A DNA stretch of 64,000 bases from Pilaira anomala. Its lineage: Eukaryota > Mucoromycota > Mucoromycetes > Mucorales > Mucoraceae. Positions within the stretch are counted from its first letter, which is position 1. The number at the start of each line of letters is the position of its first letter. The stretch is from positions 372,001 to 436,000 of the forward strand of contig JAIXMQ010000008.1 of assembly GCA_025716855.1 (NCBI GenBank), read 5' to 3'. Position numbers and translations under genes: made by a program. A model generated the notes under the pieces. The model searched no databases. It had not been told where the DNA came from and worked only from the letters and a program-made list of their open reading frames with translations. Shown here piece by piece: positions 52,700 to 64,000 of this stretch.

Positions 52700-54033
52700 G
52701 ATTTTGTTTAAAAGTGGATTTAAAGAAGGGGTGAAGAAAAAAAAAAACGTTAAAACTACGTGTTCCTGTAAGCCCTTTATATTTCTTTTTTTTTTTTCTT
52801 TTTTAGTTTGAAAATTTTTCTTCTCCCCTTATCCAATAGTATCATAGCATCTGCGCCTGTCTCCGCTCAATTCATTTGTTAAGGATCAAGCATAATCACA
52901 TCTATTTCGTTTTATTTAATCTACAAACAGTGTAACTTTCTATCTACACGAGACCCTCATCATTTAAAATTAGTGTATAGCTTTTTTTAATTCTTTTGGC
53001 CTAATTCAAATCACTCATCCATTCATTATAAACTCATAAGCCTCCCTCTTCTTTGTCAAGGGACTGCTGTTTTCTACATTTACCGAAACTTTTCAGTTTC
53101 TATGACATCCGACAATGGACTTTCTTTTTTTCGATTATTTCTTTGTTGAACTTTAATTCACTCCCCCAAAATCCGAGTCATAGAATTTCTCTGTAATTCA
53201 CTGTAGAAAAAATAAATGATTTACGAAAGCTCTTACTAACAAAAAGGGCCTCTAGGCCCTGAAAGGAAGTGGGCCATCAAAACTTTATTTAAATGATGTG
53301 ACTATATAAACACAAAAAAGAAGGTACAGCGGATGTTCAATGCACTTCTACTTACCATAATAAGCTGGAACGGGTAACCTAGCACAAGCTTCATTGAATA
53401 TTTTTTTTTCTTTCATCGTGGTTGAATAAGACTGGATGATTTCACCTGTTACAATGCTTTACCATATTCTAATAGTTAATTTTTTTTTTTGAAGGAAATA
53501 ATTGATTTAATAAGGTCATACAGGAACTTTTTTATATATATATATTTACTTTAAAAGAGAGAGAGAAAAAAAGTTAGGAGATTTCTGTCAAATATGAATC
53601 CATTAAGAAACAAATAGCTTGTCGAAACTTTATTGTACTACGAATTAGAATCAGTTCCTATTATTCAAAGAGAAATAATCTTATTTATATCGCGAGAAGA
53701 ATCATGGCTTAATGTGATATTGTTAAATAAACACATAAACAATAATGCACTCGTTACAAATCTAACATGCAAAAAAAGAAAAAAGATAAACAACTTTTGA
53801 CGTGAGAATAAAATCATGGGGTATGTAACCACTTACCTTTATACGTGTTCGAAACTGTTGACTTTCCCCCAAAAAAAATAATAAAGAATTTAACACATGA
53901 AAAAAAAAAACTATTTTTCTTCTGACGCTAAGATTTATGGCATAGCGGTATAAAATATTTGAAAGCTATTCTTCATCGAAAGCATAGACTGGATTGATTG
54001 CTTTTTTTTTAGGATTGTGAGATAAACTTCCTT

Positions 54034-54035
<2 letters not shown>
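52700..54035. other. Intergenic, upstream of SAH hydrolase
   Basis: Minus-strand SAH1 promoter nearest 52700. The rest is AT-rich spacer with short homopolymers. No gene recognised. Confidence 0.5.

Positions 54036-54085
<50 letters not shown>
54036..54085. repeat. Poly(T) tract, 50 bases
   Basis: Ends directly against the first readable base of the decayed Tc1/mariner-like transposase. Confidence 0.95.
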
Positions 54086-54086
<1 letters not shown>

Positions 54087-55503
54087 GAATTATCCAACAT
54101 AAGAGTTGTCTACGTTAAAGTAGAAATGACTGGCAGCAGGATACATAAATTTCATATGGCTGAATTTGATATCGTACAGTGCGTCCACCCTCAATTGGAC
54201 ATTTTTTTGAAAATATTTTTTTATGAAAACAGTAATGGAAACATTATTAATGACAGAGGTGTACAAGCACCTACGCTTGTTGAAGAAAGTTTATTCTGTT
54301 TAAAAAGCTTGACTGATCTTCGAAAATGTATTAAAAACAAAGATGCTCAACTGGAATCGACAACCATGAATGATACTGTAATAAAAAAAGTTGCCACTAA
54401 AAAAGAAAGAGCTCTCCAATATAACGTTTATACTATGGAAGATCGTAGGCGGTATTTTTATTTTTTAAAGGAGAAACTTATAAAACCTAAGAAGGCGAAC
54501 GTAAATTATGACACGGCATGTAAATGGAAAAAAGCTTACGAGGATAACCCAGAAAGAAATATCCCTATTAAAAAAAAACAAATCTTTGTTCAAACAGGCC
54601 TGTTAGTCAGCTTAACGAAACACATAAGACTCATTTGGTACGTTTTTTTGATGAGGATGCTTCGGCAACTGTCCAGAACGCAGTAGAGAGTTTTTTAACT
54701 GCAAGCTTTACTGGCCTACAAATTAAGAAATCAAAAGTAGCTGAGGTTATGAGTGAAGAGTGCAACCTAAGCATCAAAGTTGTAAGTCGCCACCCTCTTG
54801 GTAGAAATAAAGAAGGGACTCTTCAGGTCCGTGCTAGTTGGGTCGATCACTGGGCTAAAAATGTCATGGATATCTTAGCAATTGTATCTTTGTTGATGAA
54901 TCAGGGTTTAATATTAATATGCGTCGTAGTCGTGGATGGTTCAAACGTGGCACTGAAGCAGTTATTACAACTCCTTCGGCTAGAGGTGTCTCTCATACTG
55001 CTATTGGCGCTAACTCGGCTATTGGCGTTGTTATCTTGAGTATGAGAGGATCAGTAAATGTTAAGAGAAAAAAAGTTGTAGGGGGTAGAAGAGAAAGGCA
55101 CCTCAAGATAGGTTATCTGTTCCTAAAGGTACTATAGGTGGCCATTATCTTCAATTTCTTAACGATACTATGGATATTATGGATGAGTTTCCTAAGGTGA
55201 AAGGTTATTTTATTGTCATGGATAATCCTCCTATTCACGTACCTCAAATAATTGACCTTGTAATCATAAGCAGAGGCTATACCCCCAGTACATATACCTT
55301 CCCCCTTACTCGCCTGAACTTAACCCAATCGAACAATTCTGGGCTATTGTAAAAGGAAAGGTAAAACGCTTATAGTGATGTAGAGTCACTTACTACACGC
55401 ATAATTGAAGCTAGTGAAGCCGTACCTGTTGAGCATCTCCGAGCCTTTATTCAGGATTCAGTAAACCAATTCGATAACTATCTTAATAAGATCGCTATAT
55501 AAC
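54084..55503 (+). mobile_element. Decayed Tc1/mariner-like DDE transposase
   Basis: The N-terminal helix-turn-helix-like region is open at 54084-54686. Homology then moves to another frame: the ADEDASATVQ-type segment RFFDEDASATVQNAVESFL, KKSKVAEVM and ASWVDHWAK. Catalytic motifs remain: FVDESGFNINM near 54895, FIVMDNPPIHV near 55221 and PYSPELNPIEQFWAIVK near 55331, the DDE_3-type set. They fall in three different frames, so the gene is broken by at least two further indels. The downstream end (EASEAVPVEHLRAFIQDSV) is readable to about 55503. I could not locate terminal inverted repeats. Non-functional copy. Confidence 0.85.
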
Positions 55504-55733
55504 TTCGATATATTTATAATTAATAAAATTCTAAAAAAAAAGTGACCAACTGATTTTTAGAACAGTGGACAAATGACAGCAAGTAATTATTATTCCTTTA
55601 TTATCCTCTTTTTTAAGAAAAAATGACAAGTATCAATCTGATCACGTGCCTTCTGTTTTTTCTCTTAACTCTTACATTTCTCATGTAAAAACTATTTTTA
55701 TTTCTTTTTCAACATAATATTCAGAACAACAAC

Positions 55734-57197
55734 ATGAGTGTTGATAATTTATCCATATCGTTTGCTTCTAGCATGGGCATAGAAAATATACAGGATGAAT
55801 ACTTAAGTAAAAATAACTTGTATACAGATTTGGATCAGTTAGAAAGATCAGTTGAAGCAGAATTTGAGCAATACATGAACCAGGCACGTTCATTTCCCTT
55901 CCAAGAGGAACAGGATCAAGTAACTCGCGAACACCCTGAGTTAGAAGATGCTTCAGTTCATTCTGATTACGAAATATTAGGTGCAGACTTGCTAGATCAA
56001 GTCAATGACGATCTCGACCTTGATAACGACTCTTGGCAACGATACTTGGAAAACAATGATGTAGACGATAACTATAACGTAAAACCACTTCGAAATAATA
56101 CCAATACCTCTTTTAGGAGAGATGAAAATGAGGGAGAATATGCAGAAAATCCACATTACAGCAATAGCACATCACCAGGGCAGTATTTTCGCGCACGGTC
56201 CTTACCATTAAACTCTTTTGATAATGTATGGCAGCAAAACCAAGACGAAGAACGAGAAAAAGAAGAAGAGCGAGAGGAAGAAGAACTAGAGGAAGAACAA
56301 GAAGAAGAAGAAGAGGAGGAGGAGGAGGAGCGAAAAGTGGATTTTTCATTTGTAAATATAGATATAATGTAATCGATACATATCATTCATTTTATATTTT
56401 ATACTAGACATCATCTGTAAAAGAAGAAGTCAAGACAGCTACAGACAAATTACTAGAGACTAGATTTGTAATGTATCAATTGTATTGATTCTTCTAACGC
56501 AGTATTATTCATTGACATTTGATTATAGAAAAGCTTACCAACATCCTTGCGTCTTTTCCCTAAATACGAATTACCAGAAATAGAATTACATCACCCATAT
56601 ACCCAAAAGAAAAAGAAAAGTTTGAATAATGGATCGATATCTTCAACATATCAACAATGTTCATCGAGACGAAAAACAGCTAGTACTTTAAGTAGTTTTC
56701 AAAACTCAATTTCAGATAGACAAGAAGAACAACAAGAGCGGGAAGATGCTTGTATTATTGAACCATCTTCACTTCATTTCTTATGTGAAATGTCAGCTAA
56801 AACTATTTATGCAAAAATAATTCACTTAAAAATCACAAATCCTAGTTCAAATAATGTACGATCATTCTCAATATATTCTTCAAAAAATTTACTTGAATTT
56901 GAAATGGATCAGGGTATGATATTAGAACATGAAGTAGTCCAAGTAAAGATTAAAGTACAGTCCAATGCATTGTTATCCCATCGACGTCAACAAGCTTCAT
57001 TAGATGAATATCCGTCTATTTACGATAAAGTATTGGTATTAATTGATCATCAGCATGTTACTGAATTAGAAGTCAATATTGATTTCATGAGTTTGGACGA
57101 TGATGATGATAATGATGATGATCAACCAAAAGAATGCGATAGACCTAAATGTCCCTATTGTGCACTCGAAAAAGGATATCCACTTCATTCTCTATAA
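55734..57197 (+). CDS. Acidic coiled-coil protein with possible ASH/MSP-like domain
   Basis: Three exons (55734-56351, 56408-56467, 56529-57197) give 448 residues. The N-half is acidic and disordered, ending in a long Glu run (about residues 172-200). After an LRLFPKYELPEIELHHP segment comes a beta-rich part, about 300-400: IEPSSLHFLCEMSAKTIYAK, HLKITNPSSNNVRSFSI, FEMDQGMILEHEVVQVKIKV. This follows the spacing of ASH/MSP immunoglobulin-like domains (start I.P..L.F, then L.N....F.I, then G.I.P...V.I.V), known from centrosomal, ciliary and ER-contact proteins. The C-terminus has a CDRPKCPYCALEKG cysteine cluster that could bind metal. Function unknown; a spindle-pole role is only a guess. Confidence 0.6.
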
Positions 57198-57368
57198 AGA
57201 CTCCTTTTTTTTTTTTTTTTTATCTCTAAACTATTTTTATTGATTTTATTTTGTATCTGTGTGCATTAATATCAAATTTGTTCGTGTTTTTTTCTGGTTT
57301 AAAATATATATATTACAAAAGGATAAAAAGAAAAAAAAAAGAGCATAATTCTCTTTCTCTCTGTCTCT

Positions 57369-57668
57369 CTACCAAGAAGCCTTCTTGACACCTGGAAGTT
57401 CACCATTTAAAGCCTTTAAACGGAATTGGAAACGGCATAATTTGAATTCACGAAGAATACCACTACCATGACCAGTTGCGACACAACGGTTATGGATAAA
57501 AGTAGATGAAGATTGCTTTGGCATAGCGTTTAATTGAAGTTGAGCTTGATGACGAACACGAGCAGGTAACGTCTCATTACGTGTAATGAATCGGTAAGCT
57601 TGGCGAGTTACTTCGTTATCAGCAACTGCTTGACGAGCTTTAATGTCACGAAGTATACGGCACCTCAT
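57369..57668 (-). CDS. MRP2: Mitochondrial small-subunit ribosomal protein uS14m
   Basis: Single exon, 99 residues. RCRILRDIKARQAVADNEVT, RFITRNETLP, HNRCVATGHGSGILREFKLC, RFQFRLKALNGELPGVKKAS and the final W are those of the bacterial-type, zinc-free S14 of mitochondria. It belongs to the head of the mitoribosomal small subunit. It converges with the gene ending at 57197. The N-terminus is itself basic and probably works as a targeting signal. Confidence 0.94.
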   Translation of the reverse strand: MRCRILRDIKARQAVADNEVTRQAYRFITRNETLPARVRHQAQLQLNAMPKQSSSTFIHNRCVATGHGSGILREFKLCRFQFRLKALNGELPGVKKASW

Positions 57669-58196
57669 TTTTAATGTTAAAAATTATTTTTTTTTTTGGA
57701 AGGGGGAAAAATAACAACATGGTAGGGGCTTCATATCCCACTTTTACTAAATATCAAGTCACATATATTGACCAATCAACTATTTGTTTAAACTGTCAAA
57801 TTTAAGGAACATGCCATTTGTTTGTAAATAACCTTGAACGTTGTTATGCATTATGTTATTATGGACAATTGTAAATAAAGATTGCTTTTTAAAGTGACAC
57901 TTTTTTCTTTAGAGTTGTTTTGAATAGATTTAGCGTTGTATCCAAGTAAATTTTAACTATTAGAAAATAACTATATATACATATGTTAACTGAAACTGTA
58001 TAAATATTATTCTTCTGTAGAATCATAACAACAGAATAAAAAAAAATGTTATTTACCTAAGAAAAGTTAAGAATGACATTACATACTGTTTTTTTTTATA
58101 AATTGATGCTTTAGTTTGTTGGCAAATGAGCGTTACACGATAAAGCCCAAATCTTTGGTTTTTTTTTTTTAATTAATATTTAGTTTATTATCTATT
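57669..58196. other. Intergenic spacer
   Basis: uS14m promoter side and the 3' flank of the protease gene. No gene seen. Confidence 0.5.
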
Positions 58197-60049
58197 TTAC
58201 AGAAAAATTACAATGATAATGAATAATAATGCGTATAATGGTGATGCAGATGAGTATATTAATGATGTGGCTTGACTAAGAGATTGGCCATAAATCCAAT
58301 TTTCTTTTCCATCCTCGGGGTAATTGTATAATATGTTGACACGAGTTTTCTTATTCATTCGACCTTTAACTTTATAACCCATATCAATTGAATTATCAAC
58401 CACAGTTTTGTTTTCGCTATAAAAAGTTCCTGTGTTATTAATAGAAAAGTCTTCTGTAACTAAACTAGAGACTCGTTTGAGATAATTTGCTAATTGCGGA
58501 GGCGTAAAGTCACGTTCCGAAAGAAACAAGGCCATTGTACCAGCAACATCTAAAAAAAATAAATAAACAATGTTTAGTTTTTTTTAGTTTATTATTTCTT
58601 TTAATTTTTACTTTACGTGGTGCGGCCATAGAAGTGCCTGATAATGTATGTGTTGCTGTTGTCGATGTAGGCCAGATTGATTTGATGTTTGTACCGGGTG
58701 CAAAACTAATAAATTTTACATGTTAAGTACAAGAGTTACATATTGTGATTGATTGTCTTACATATCAACACATTGACCGAAATTAGAGTAATACGAAACT
58801 GAGTCGTCCTCATCTATCGCACCAACTGTAATTGCACCGGGTGTACTACCCGGGCTATAAAGACACGCATCTTCACCATAATTACCAGCTAAAGAACGTT
58901 TGTTATATTTTTTTTTAAAAAACAAAAAAAGCTAAAAACATAAACTACACACATGTACATACCAGCAATTGAAAAATGAATTCCAAGACTTAATGCTTGT
59001 TCTATAGCATCGTTTGTAGCTTGACTATAAAGTGCCCCAAGAGATAAACTAAAAATAATGAAATTAATTAAATTTTTTTTTTTCTACTCAATTAATTAAA
59101 TTTTTTTTTGAAAAGTATTTTACTTGACAACACTTTTAGCATTAGGCTTGCTTTTATGGTGATCAACAATCCATTGTAAACCGACCAAGACATCTGAAAG
59201 TTTGCCATTGCCTTCACTATCTAATGATTTTACAGATACTATCTCCGCCTTCTTTGCTACTCCGTATTTCGTGCCACAACACACGCCAGCAACGAAGGTA
59301 CCATGGCCATGAATATCGCTATGATCATTCGGGTCACCTACAACTGTTTTTCCAATCGTGACTCTACCAGCAATATCAGTATGGTTTTCGTTAATGCCTG
59401 AATCCATTAAATAGACTGTAACTCCGTCACCCTATTGTATTAATTGTATTAGTCGTCGCTAAACGAATGATTCTAATTTTATAATTCTATATTTACAGAA
59501 ACTGTTGGAAATTTATAATTGCCATCGGTTCCAGAACGTTGATCGATTCTATCCAAACCCTATTAATTATAACATTAAATATTTATTTTAACTTAATCTT
59601 TTTTTTTTTTTTACCCAACTGGGAGGATTTGTTTGAACAAATTCTTGTAAAGAAAATGAAGCATCTTTAATCCAGTAATGTACAGCGTCATCTTTTTCAG
59701 GTTTATTATTTGATAGGATTTCTTCAACCTCTGCTGATTTAAATCGTGCAGAATACCATCTAAACTTTCCAATTGAATTAAATCTTGTGGAATCGGTCAT
59801 GTTATGATTTATATTTTTTGTTGTAGTTCCATTTGTGTTACTATTTACTTGAAGTTGATTTAATTTTTGAATTTGATTTTTGATGCTAATTGTAGGTATA
59901 TTTGGCTTAAATACAACGATATAATCACTAGAATCTATTAATGTAGGCTGTGCAGGCTTGACATCGTTTGTTTCTGTCTGTTTTGTTAACGCAATAAGGT
60001 ATATAAGGGTATATGTCACAAAAAGTAAGCTTTTATTATAAAAATGCAT
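58197..60049 (-). CDS. Subtilisin-like serine protease with C-terminal hydrophobic tail
   Basis: Seven exons (59615-60049, 59497-59559, 59124-59431, 58963-59048, 58762-58888, 58617-58705, 58197-58549) give 486 residues. Signal-like N-terminus (SLLFVTYTLIYLIALT), then an I9-type propeptide (DYIVVFKPN...YWIKDASFSLQEF). The S8 domain has VYLMDSGIN with D176, HGHGTFVAG with H209, IAAGN with oxyanion N300 and SGTSMAAPHVAGTMA with S365. It resembles proteinase K/cerevisin in order and spacing. The C-terminus ends in a hydrophobic stretch (YALLFIIIVIFL) after a small-residue region (SSASPL), the pattern of a GPI-anchor signal. That would fix the protease to the membrane or wall. The protease call is firm, the anchor inferred. 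Confidence 0.92.
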
Positions 60050-60577
60050 TTACAAAAAAAAACAAAAAAAAACAACAAAAAGGTAAATTATCGTTTACCT
60101 TTAAATACCTTTTTTTACAAGTTTATTAGGATTCACAAAATTAATAACCAAATAGTTACCTTAAACTTGAAGTTCTGTGTACCACAACGCCAATTTAATC
60201 CTTCTTATTCTTTTAAAAACAATCATATTTTTCTCTCTTTCAAAGAACCAGTATTTACAAATTTATGTATCTCGCTTTCTTTTAACAAATTCACGTATTA
60301 CGTACGTCTTCACTAAACAATTATTAAAAAAACGTTACATTAAAATATGTATATTGTCATTAGTTGTTAGGGGCTCTTTGTATAACATTAAGAAGAGCAT
60401 AATACTGACGAACCCCTTTAAATAGGAACACGAGGACTCAAACGTTAAGGCGTTACTAATTCTTTTGGAGAAACGTGTTTCACCAGAAATAGAGATACAG
60501 AATTTAAATTCAGTGTGTCTTACCATTAGTCGGTCCTCTTTCGGAACATTAATAAAAAAAAACGAGATTAGAAATGT
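60050..60577. other. Spacer between protease gene and LINE
   Basis: Holds the protease promoter next to 60049. The right part (about 60430-60577) is the left flank of the LINE insertion and by inference may be 5' sequence of the second LINE whose ORF1 starts at 63435. Confidence 0.4.
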
Positions 60578-60591
60578 AAAAAATTACGTAG
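60578..60591. repeat. Left target-site duplication of the LINE
   Basis: AAAAAATTACGTAG, repeated after the poly(A) tail as the sequence ending at 63433. The A part overlaps the tail, so at least the 8 bases TTACGTAG (and up to 14) are duplicated. Confidence 0.75.
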
Positions 60592-63425
60592 AGTTCAAAA
60601 ACTGCTTGACAATATTCCTGCTCATACTAGAATCTCTACTGAAGTCGGGGACACTCTCCTGAATCCAATTGAACTACAAGACATTATTATGGAAAGTAAA
60701 CGCTCACCAAAAAAAAGCAGCCCTGGTTCTGATGGGCTACCTTATGAAATTTTACACTTGATCATGTTGTTCGTTCCATTTCAACCGGTCATTCTTAAAG
60801 TTTACAATGATGCTCTTGAAAAAAGTGTGGTTCCCAAATCTTGGAATGACTCCATCATGAGTCTGTTACCGAAAAAAGGAAACCTCTCCGACCTGAAAAA
60901 TTATCGTCCTATCTCACTTGCTAACACGGACTACAAAATATTTACTCGGATTCTGAACACAAGAATTATGCCTATTGCAGATGATCTTATCAATAATCAA
61001 CAACTTGGTTTTCTACCTGGTCGATACATTGCTGAAAATGGATTATCTTGTCAAATTATAATGGAGGATGCTTTTCGAAAAAAACAATTAAAAAAGAAGC
61101 ACAATATCGTACCGATCGATAACCACGATATAGGACTTTTATTAGATCAAGAAAAAGCGTATGACCGAGTGAATTTAGATTACCTCTCTGCTGTTTTGCT
61201 ACGCTTTGGCTTTCCTCAACCTTTGGTTACTTGTATTAACAATCTGATGGGTCAAAACCGTATTCAAATCAATATCAATGGATTCTTTACGGATGATGTT
61301 CTTAAATTGCGTGGACTGAAACAGGGTGACCCAATCTCGCCTATATTATATAATCTAGCTTTTGAACCCTTCCTTCGATCAATTCTGAATGATTCATTAT
61401 TTAAGGGTTACAACATGCTACCAGACTCGGCAATTACACGTACGGATTCGCAAGTGGGGATAGCTCCTCCGATCAATGCTATCAATACCAAGATATTATG
61501 CTACGCTGATGATGCTTTAGTCTTACTCCATGATACTGACGATCTAGCAAGATTATCAATTCACATGGACCTATTCTGTCAAGCCTCCAATGCAAAATTT
61601 AATTTTAATAAAATCGAAGCCTTTACTCTGTCAGGTCACAACTCATGGAACTATTGGCAACAGGCTCTTGAAGCATTACAGATTCACAAGCTAGTGTCCG
61701 CCACGGATCCCGAACCGGTGATATACCTTGGCCTACCAATGATCCAATCGGTTCGACAACGTACTAACTTTGTCCACTCCATGGTTCAAAAATTAAAAAC
61801 TGCACTCCAACCTCATCTGTCTAGGTCTCTGTCAGTTGTAGGTAAAGCCACGGTTTTGAATTCGCTCATTTTGTCCAAATGTTGGTATATCTTTCGCGTT
61901 ACCCCGTTAACTCAAAAAGATCTCAAGCTTCTTACATCAGTCGGCATTCAATTCTGTAAGGTTCAAACTTTTCCTGCTATAGCTTGGTCTATTTGGACTG
62001 GTCCTACTCGTCGCGGCGGTCTTGGGGTACTAGATCCTAGGAATCAATATCTTGCTTTGTCACTACGTTGGCTGCTCCCACTTCTTGAAGATACTCCTGC
62101 TCAGACCTCACTAACACTGATGCTTCAGCTCCATATCAATAATCGTAACTCTTCTCTCTATCATCAAATTCCACTACTGTTCCCTCAAACCAGACAAGTC
62201 GGTTTCTCAACTGAAAGATTGAACACTATTGACATGTTAAATGCTGCCATTGATTGTATTCCCAGGAACTTCGATGGTATCCACGTCACACCAGCTACTG
62301 CTTTATCTCTTCCTCTCACCAGTTTCTTGACACCTAAAAAAAAGATACCGGCCAAAGTGATAAAATTATTAGGGACCCATTTATTTACATACGACCCAAG
62401 TCAAAACTACATCTGTTGGCGGACCGTACCTGAATTTGACGTACAATGGGGTACCTCTCCAAGACTAATTTCTACAAGACTTTTGTCTGGTTCCCTAGTG
62501 ATGTCTCCTTTCTTCCAGGTTCTCGGCAATCCTACGGTACCTATTCAATTTCCAGACCCTAATATTATTAGCTTTAAACCATTTGTTCAAGCTCTTAGCC
62601 TCTCAGGCATGCCTGTACTATCGCTCCCATCCAAACAAGTCTCAAAACACTTTCGGAAAAATTATTACCAAGTAAACAACACCCTTCCATCCAGTTTAAC
62701 ACAGATTCGGGCATCCTTCTGGAATACCTTTTGGTCTCTATCTCTTGTAGCTGTTCAACGGAACGTCGTCTTTCGGTTCCTCACAGGGTCAATCCCTAAT
62801 AGAGCGTTCTTATTCCGAATCTTTCCTGAAAAATTTACCTCACCTTCATGTACAATATGTGGACTCGAAGTCGAAACCACCAAACACATGCTCTTTGATT
62901 GCCCACCAAAGTCTTTTGTTTGGAAAAACATTATTTTCGAATTTTTATGGCCCACGGTGACTATCCCGGATATTATTACTGCTCTCTCGTCTATGAACTT
63001 TCACGACATTCGTTACGTTCAGAAATCGGGTTCTACAGCTCAAATGGTTGTATATATAACACTTGCCAATATTTGGAAAGGTCATTTCAGAAGCTCCTTT
63101 GACTCTACTCCTTTCCTCGGTTCTATTATTTTTCTTCAAACAAAAAAAGATATTGCTTCTCGGTTGGAAGAAGGGCTTATTCACTCAAGGCTATAATACT
63201 GTCCTGATTCCTCTCTTCATTTTGATCCTACTCTGACTCTTATTTTTCCCCCTTTTATTTAGTTTTCTTTTTCTTCTCATTCCTAGTTCACAAAAAACTT
63301 TTTTTTTTATTTCTTCACAAATTTACTTAATATTTTCAATTTAAATTGCGCCCGCCTCTTGACTAAGCCATTTCTTGGTCTACACGGAGCAAAAATAAAA
63401 ACAATTTAAAAAAAAAAAAAAAAAA
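60592..63425 (+). mobile_element. 5'-truncated LINE (non-LTR retrotransposon), ORF2 part
   Basis: The frame is open from the junction (about 60593) to the stop at 63196, 867 codons, starting VQKLLDNIPAHTR, so the endonuclease and ORF1 are missing. Reverse-transcriptase motifs: PGSDGLPYEIL, NYRPISLANTDYKIF, DQEKAYDRVN (motif A), GLKQGDPISPILYN, CYADDALVLL (catalytic YADD), YLGLPM. The C-terminal region has a Cys/His knuckle CTICGLEVETTKHMLFDC. The 3' end is a poly(A) run 63408-63425. No internal stop or frameshift, so the insertion is young. Clade: L1-like by general layout; uncertain. Confidence 0.93.
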
Positions 63426-63433
63426 TTACGTAG
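63426..63433. repeat. Right target-site duplication of the LINE
   Basis: TTACGTAG directly after the poly(A) run, matching the bases that end at 60591. Confidence 0.75.
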
Positions 63434-63434
63434 C

Positions 63435-64000
63435 ATGGTTCTTTCACGTAAAAATCAGTTTAGTAACCTTTCGAACTCAGCTACTGCTGACAAGACAGGT
63501 CAACGTCCCTCCTCAACCCCATTCCAATGGTCAAAAGTGGTCTCAGGCCAGACAAGAACTACCAGGTCCTTTACACCTACTGTAGTTCAGACCTCTGTTC
63601 CAACAGAAGTTTCAGCTGACCCTGACAATGAACACATGTCGGAACCAAGTGAGATGGTAACTCGACAACTCGTACGTCCGTTTTTAAAGGGCATTGAGAA
63701 CAACAGTGTTCTGATCGACATTACCGATGTTGAAAATGTGGATTCCTTGTGTGCTGAATTGAGAGAATTTAATAAAGACTCCCTAGCTAATACAGGATAC
63801 GAAGATTATTTAGGTCATTTACCTCAGAGACGTAAATACCTTAATCGAACTTTTTTAGAGACCATGTGGTTAACTGGTAGTCCTGGACACCTAACCATCA
63901 CTACTGAAGGTCTAACATTGTCAGATAAGAAAACGTATATCAAAGGTTTTTCGAGTTTCCTTGGGGACTCACATATCACGCGACTCAGTTTAGAGCGCTT
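63435..64000 (+). CDS. ORF1 (gag-like) of a second LINE, truncated by the window end
   Basis: Open from ATG 63435 to the window edge (188 codons, no stop). Starts MVLSRKNQFSNLSNSATADK; the first 80 residues are Ser/Thr/Pro-rich and basic, then a more ordered part follows (LVRPFLKGIENNSVLIDITD, KYLNRTFLETMWLTGSPG). This is the usual look of the nucleic-acid-binding first ORF of fungal LINEs, before its zinc knuckles. Its start codon is two bases after the right target-site duplication of the neighbouring LINE, so that LINE landed in the leader of this one. Identity as ORF1 is inferred from composition and context. Confidence 0.6.
   Translation, partial: MVLSRKNQFSNLSNSATADKTGQRPSSTPFQWSKVVSGQTRTTRSFTPTVVQTSVPTEVSADPDNEHMSEPSEMVTRQLVRPFLKGIENNSVLIDITDVENVDSLCAELREFNKDSLANTGYEDYLGHLPQRRKYLNRTFLETMWLTGSPGHLTITTEGLTLSDKKTYIKGFSSFLGDSHITRLSLER

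Overview
The window is AT-rich nuclear DNA from a fungus. Genes carry several short introns (about 45-220 bases, most 50-80) with GTAAGT-like donors. The gene set, the F-box/LRR-type protein, decayed DDE and LINE elements and many long poly(T) runs fit an early-diverging fungus, most likely Mucoromycota (Mucorales-like). That placement is inferred from general character, not from a database match. I derived exon structures by hand from splice sites and reading frame; every multi-exon model sums to a whole number of codons.

Region 1-9.7 kb is gene-poor and full of decayed repeats. It holds an F-box protein, a three-exon small secreted cysteine-rich protein and an unrecognised 247-residue ORF. 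From 9.7 to 15.4 kb lie a short MYST histone acetyltransferase, ethanolamine-phosphate cytidylyltransferase and an alpha-arrestin-like protein. A truncated LINE fragment (15.66-16.6 kb) sits between two roughly 100-bp direct repeats. Next come the XPG/Rad2 repair nuclease, ribosomal protein uL1, a small mitochondrial-type protein and the PP2A catalytic subunit (all minus strand). A Sth1/BRG1-type SNF2 ATPase follows on the plus strand, then a small proline-rich protein, a WW/FF splicing-type protein and a single-pass membrane protein.

Region 34-44 kb is mostly non-coding. It holds two paralogous 68-69-residue proteins that look like free-standing WWE domains, a seven-exon secreted RNase T2, an 86-residue membrane protein and a MITE-like element with terminal inverted repeats. 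From 44 to 52.7 kb the window is gene-dense: GH47 alpha-mannosidase, mitochondrial ribosomal protein mS38, cytosolic uS13, a short-chain dehydrogenase, a family-1 glycosyltransferase and S-adenosylhomocysteine hydrolase. The last part has a decayed Tc1/mariner-like transposase, a protein with a possible ASH/MSP-like fold, mitochondrial uS14, a subtilisin-like protease with a hydrophobic tail, and a 5'-truncated LINE inserted just upstream of ORF1 of a second LINE that runs off the window.

Most named genes are housekeeping (translation, repair, chromatin, phospholipid and methyl cycle, glycoprotein processing) and do not form one pathway. The most unusual signals are the twin WWE-like mini-proteins, micro-exons of 14-19 nt in three unrelated genes, the nested LINE with a visible target-site duplication, the LINE fragment flanked by long direct repeats, and the MITE-like family.
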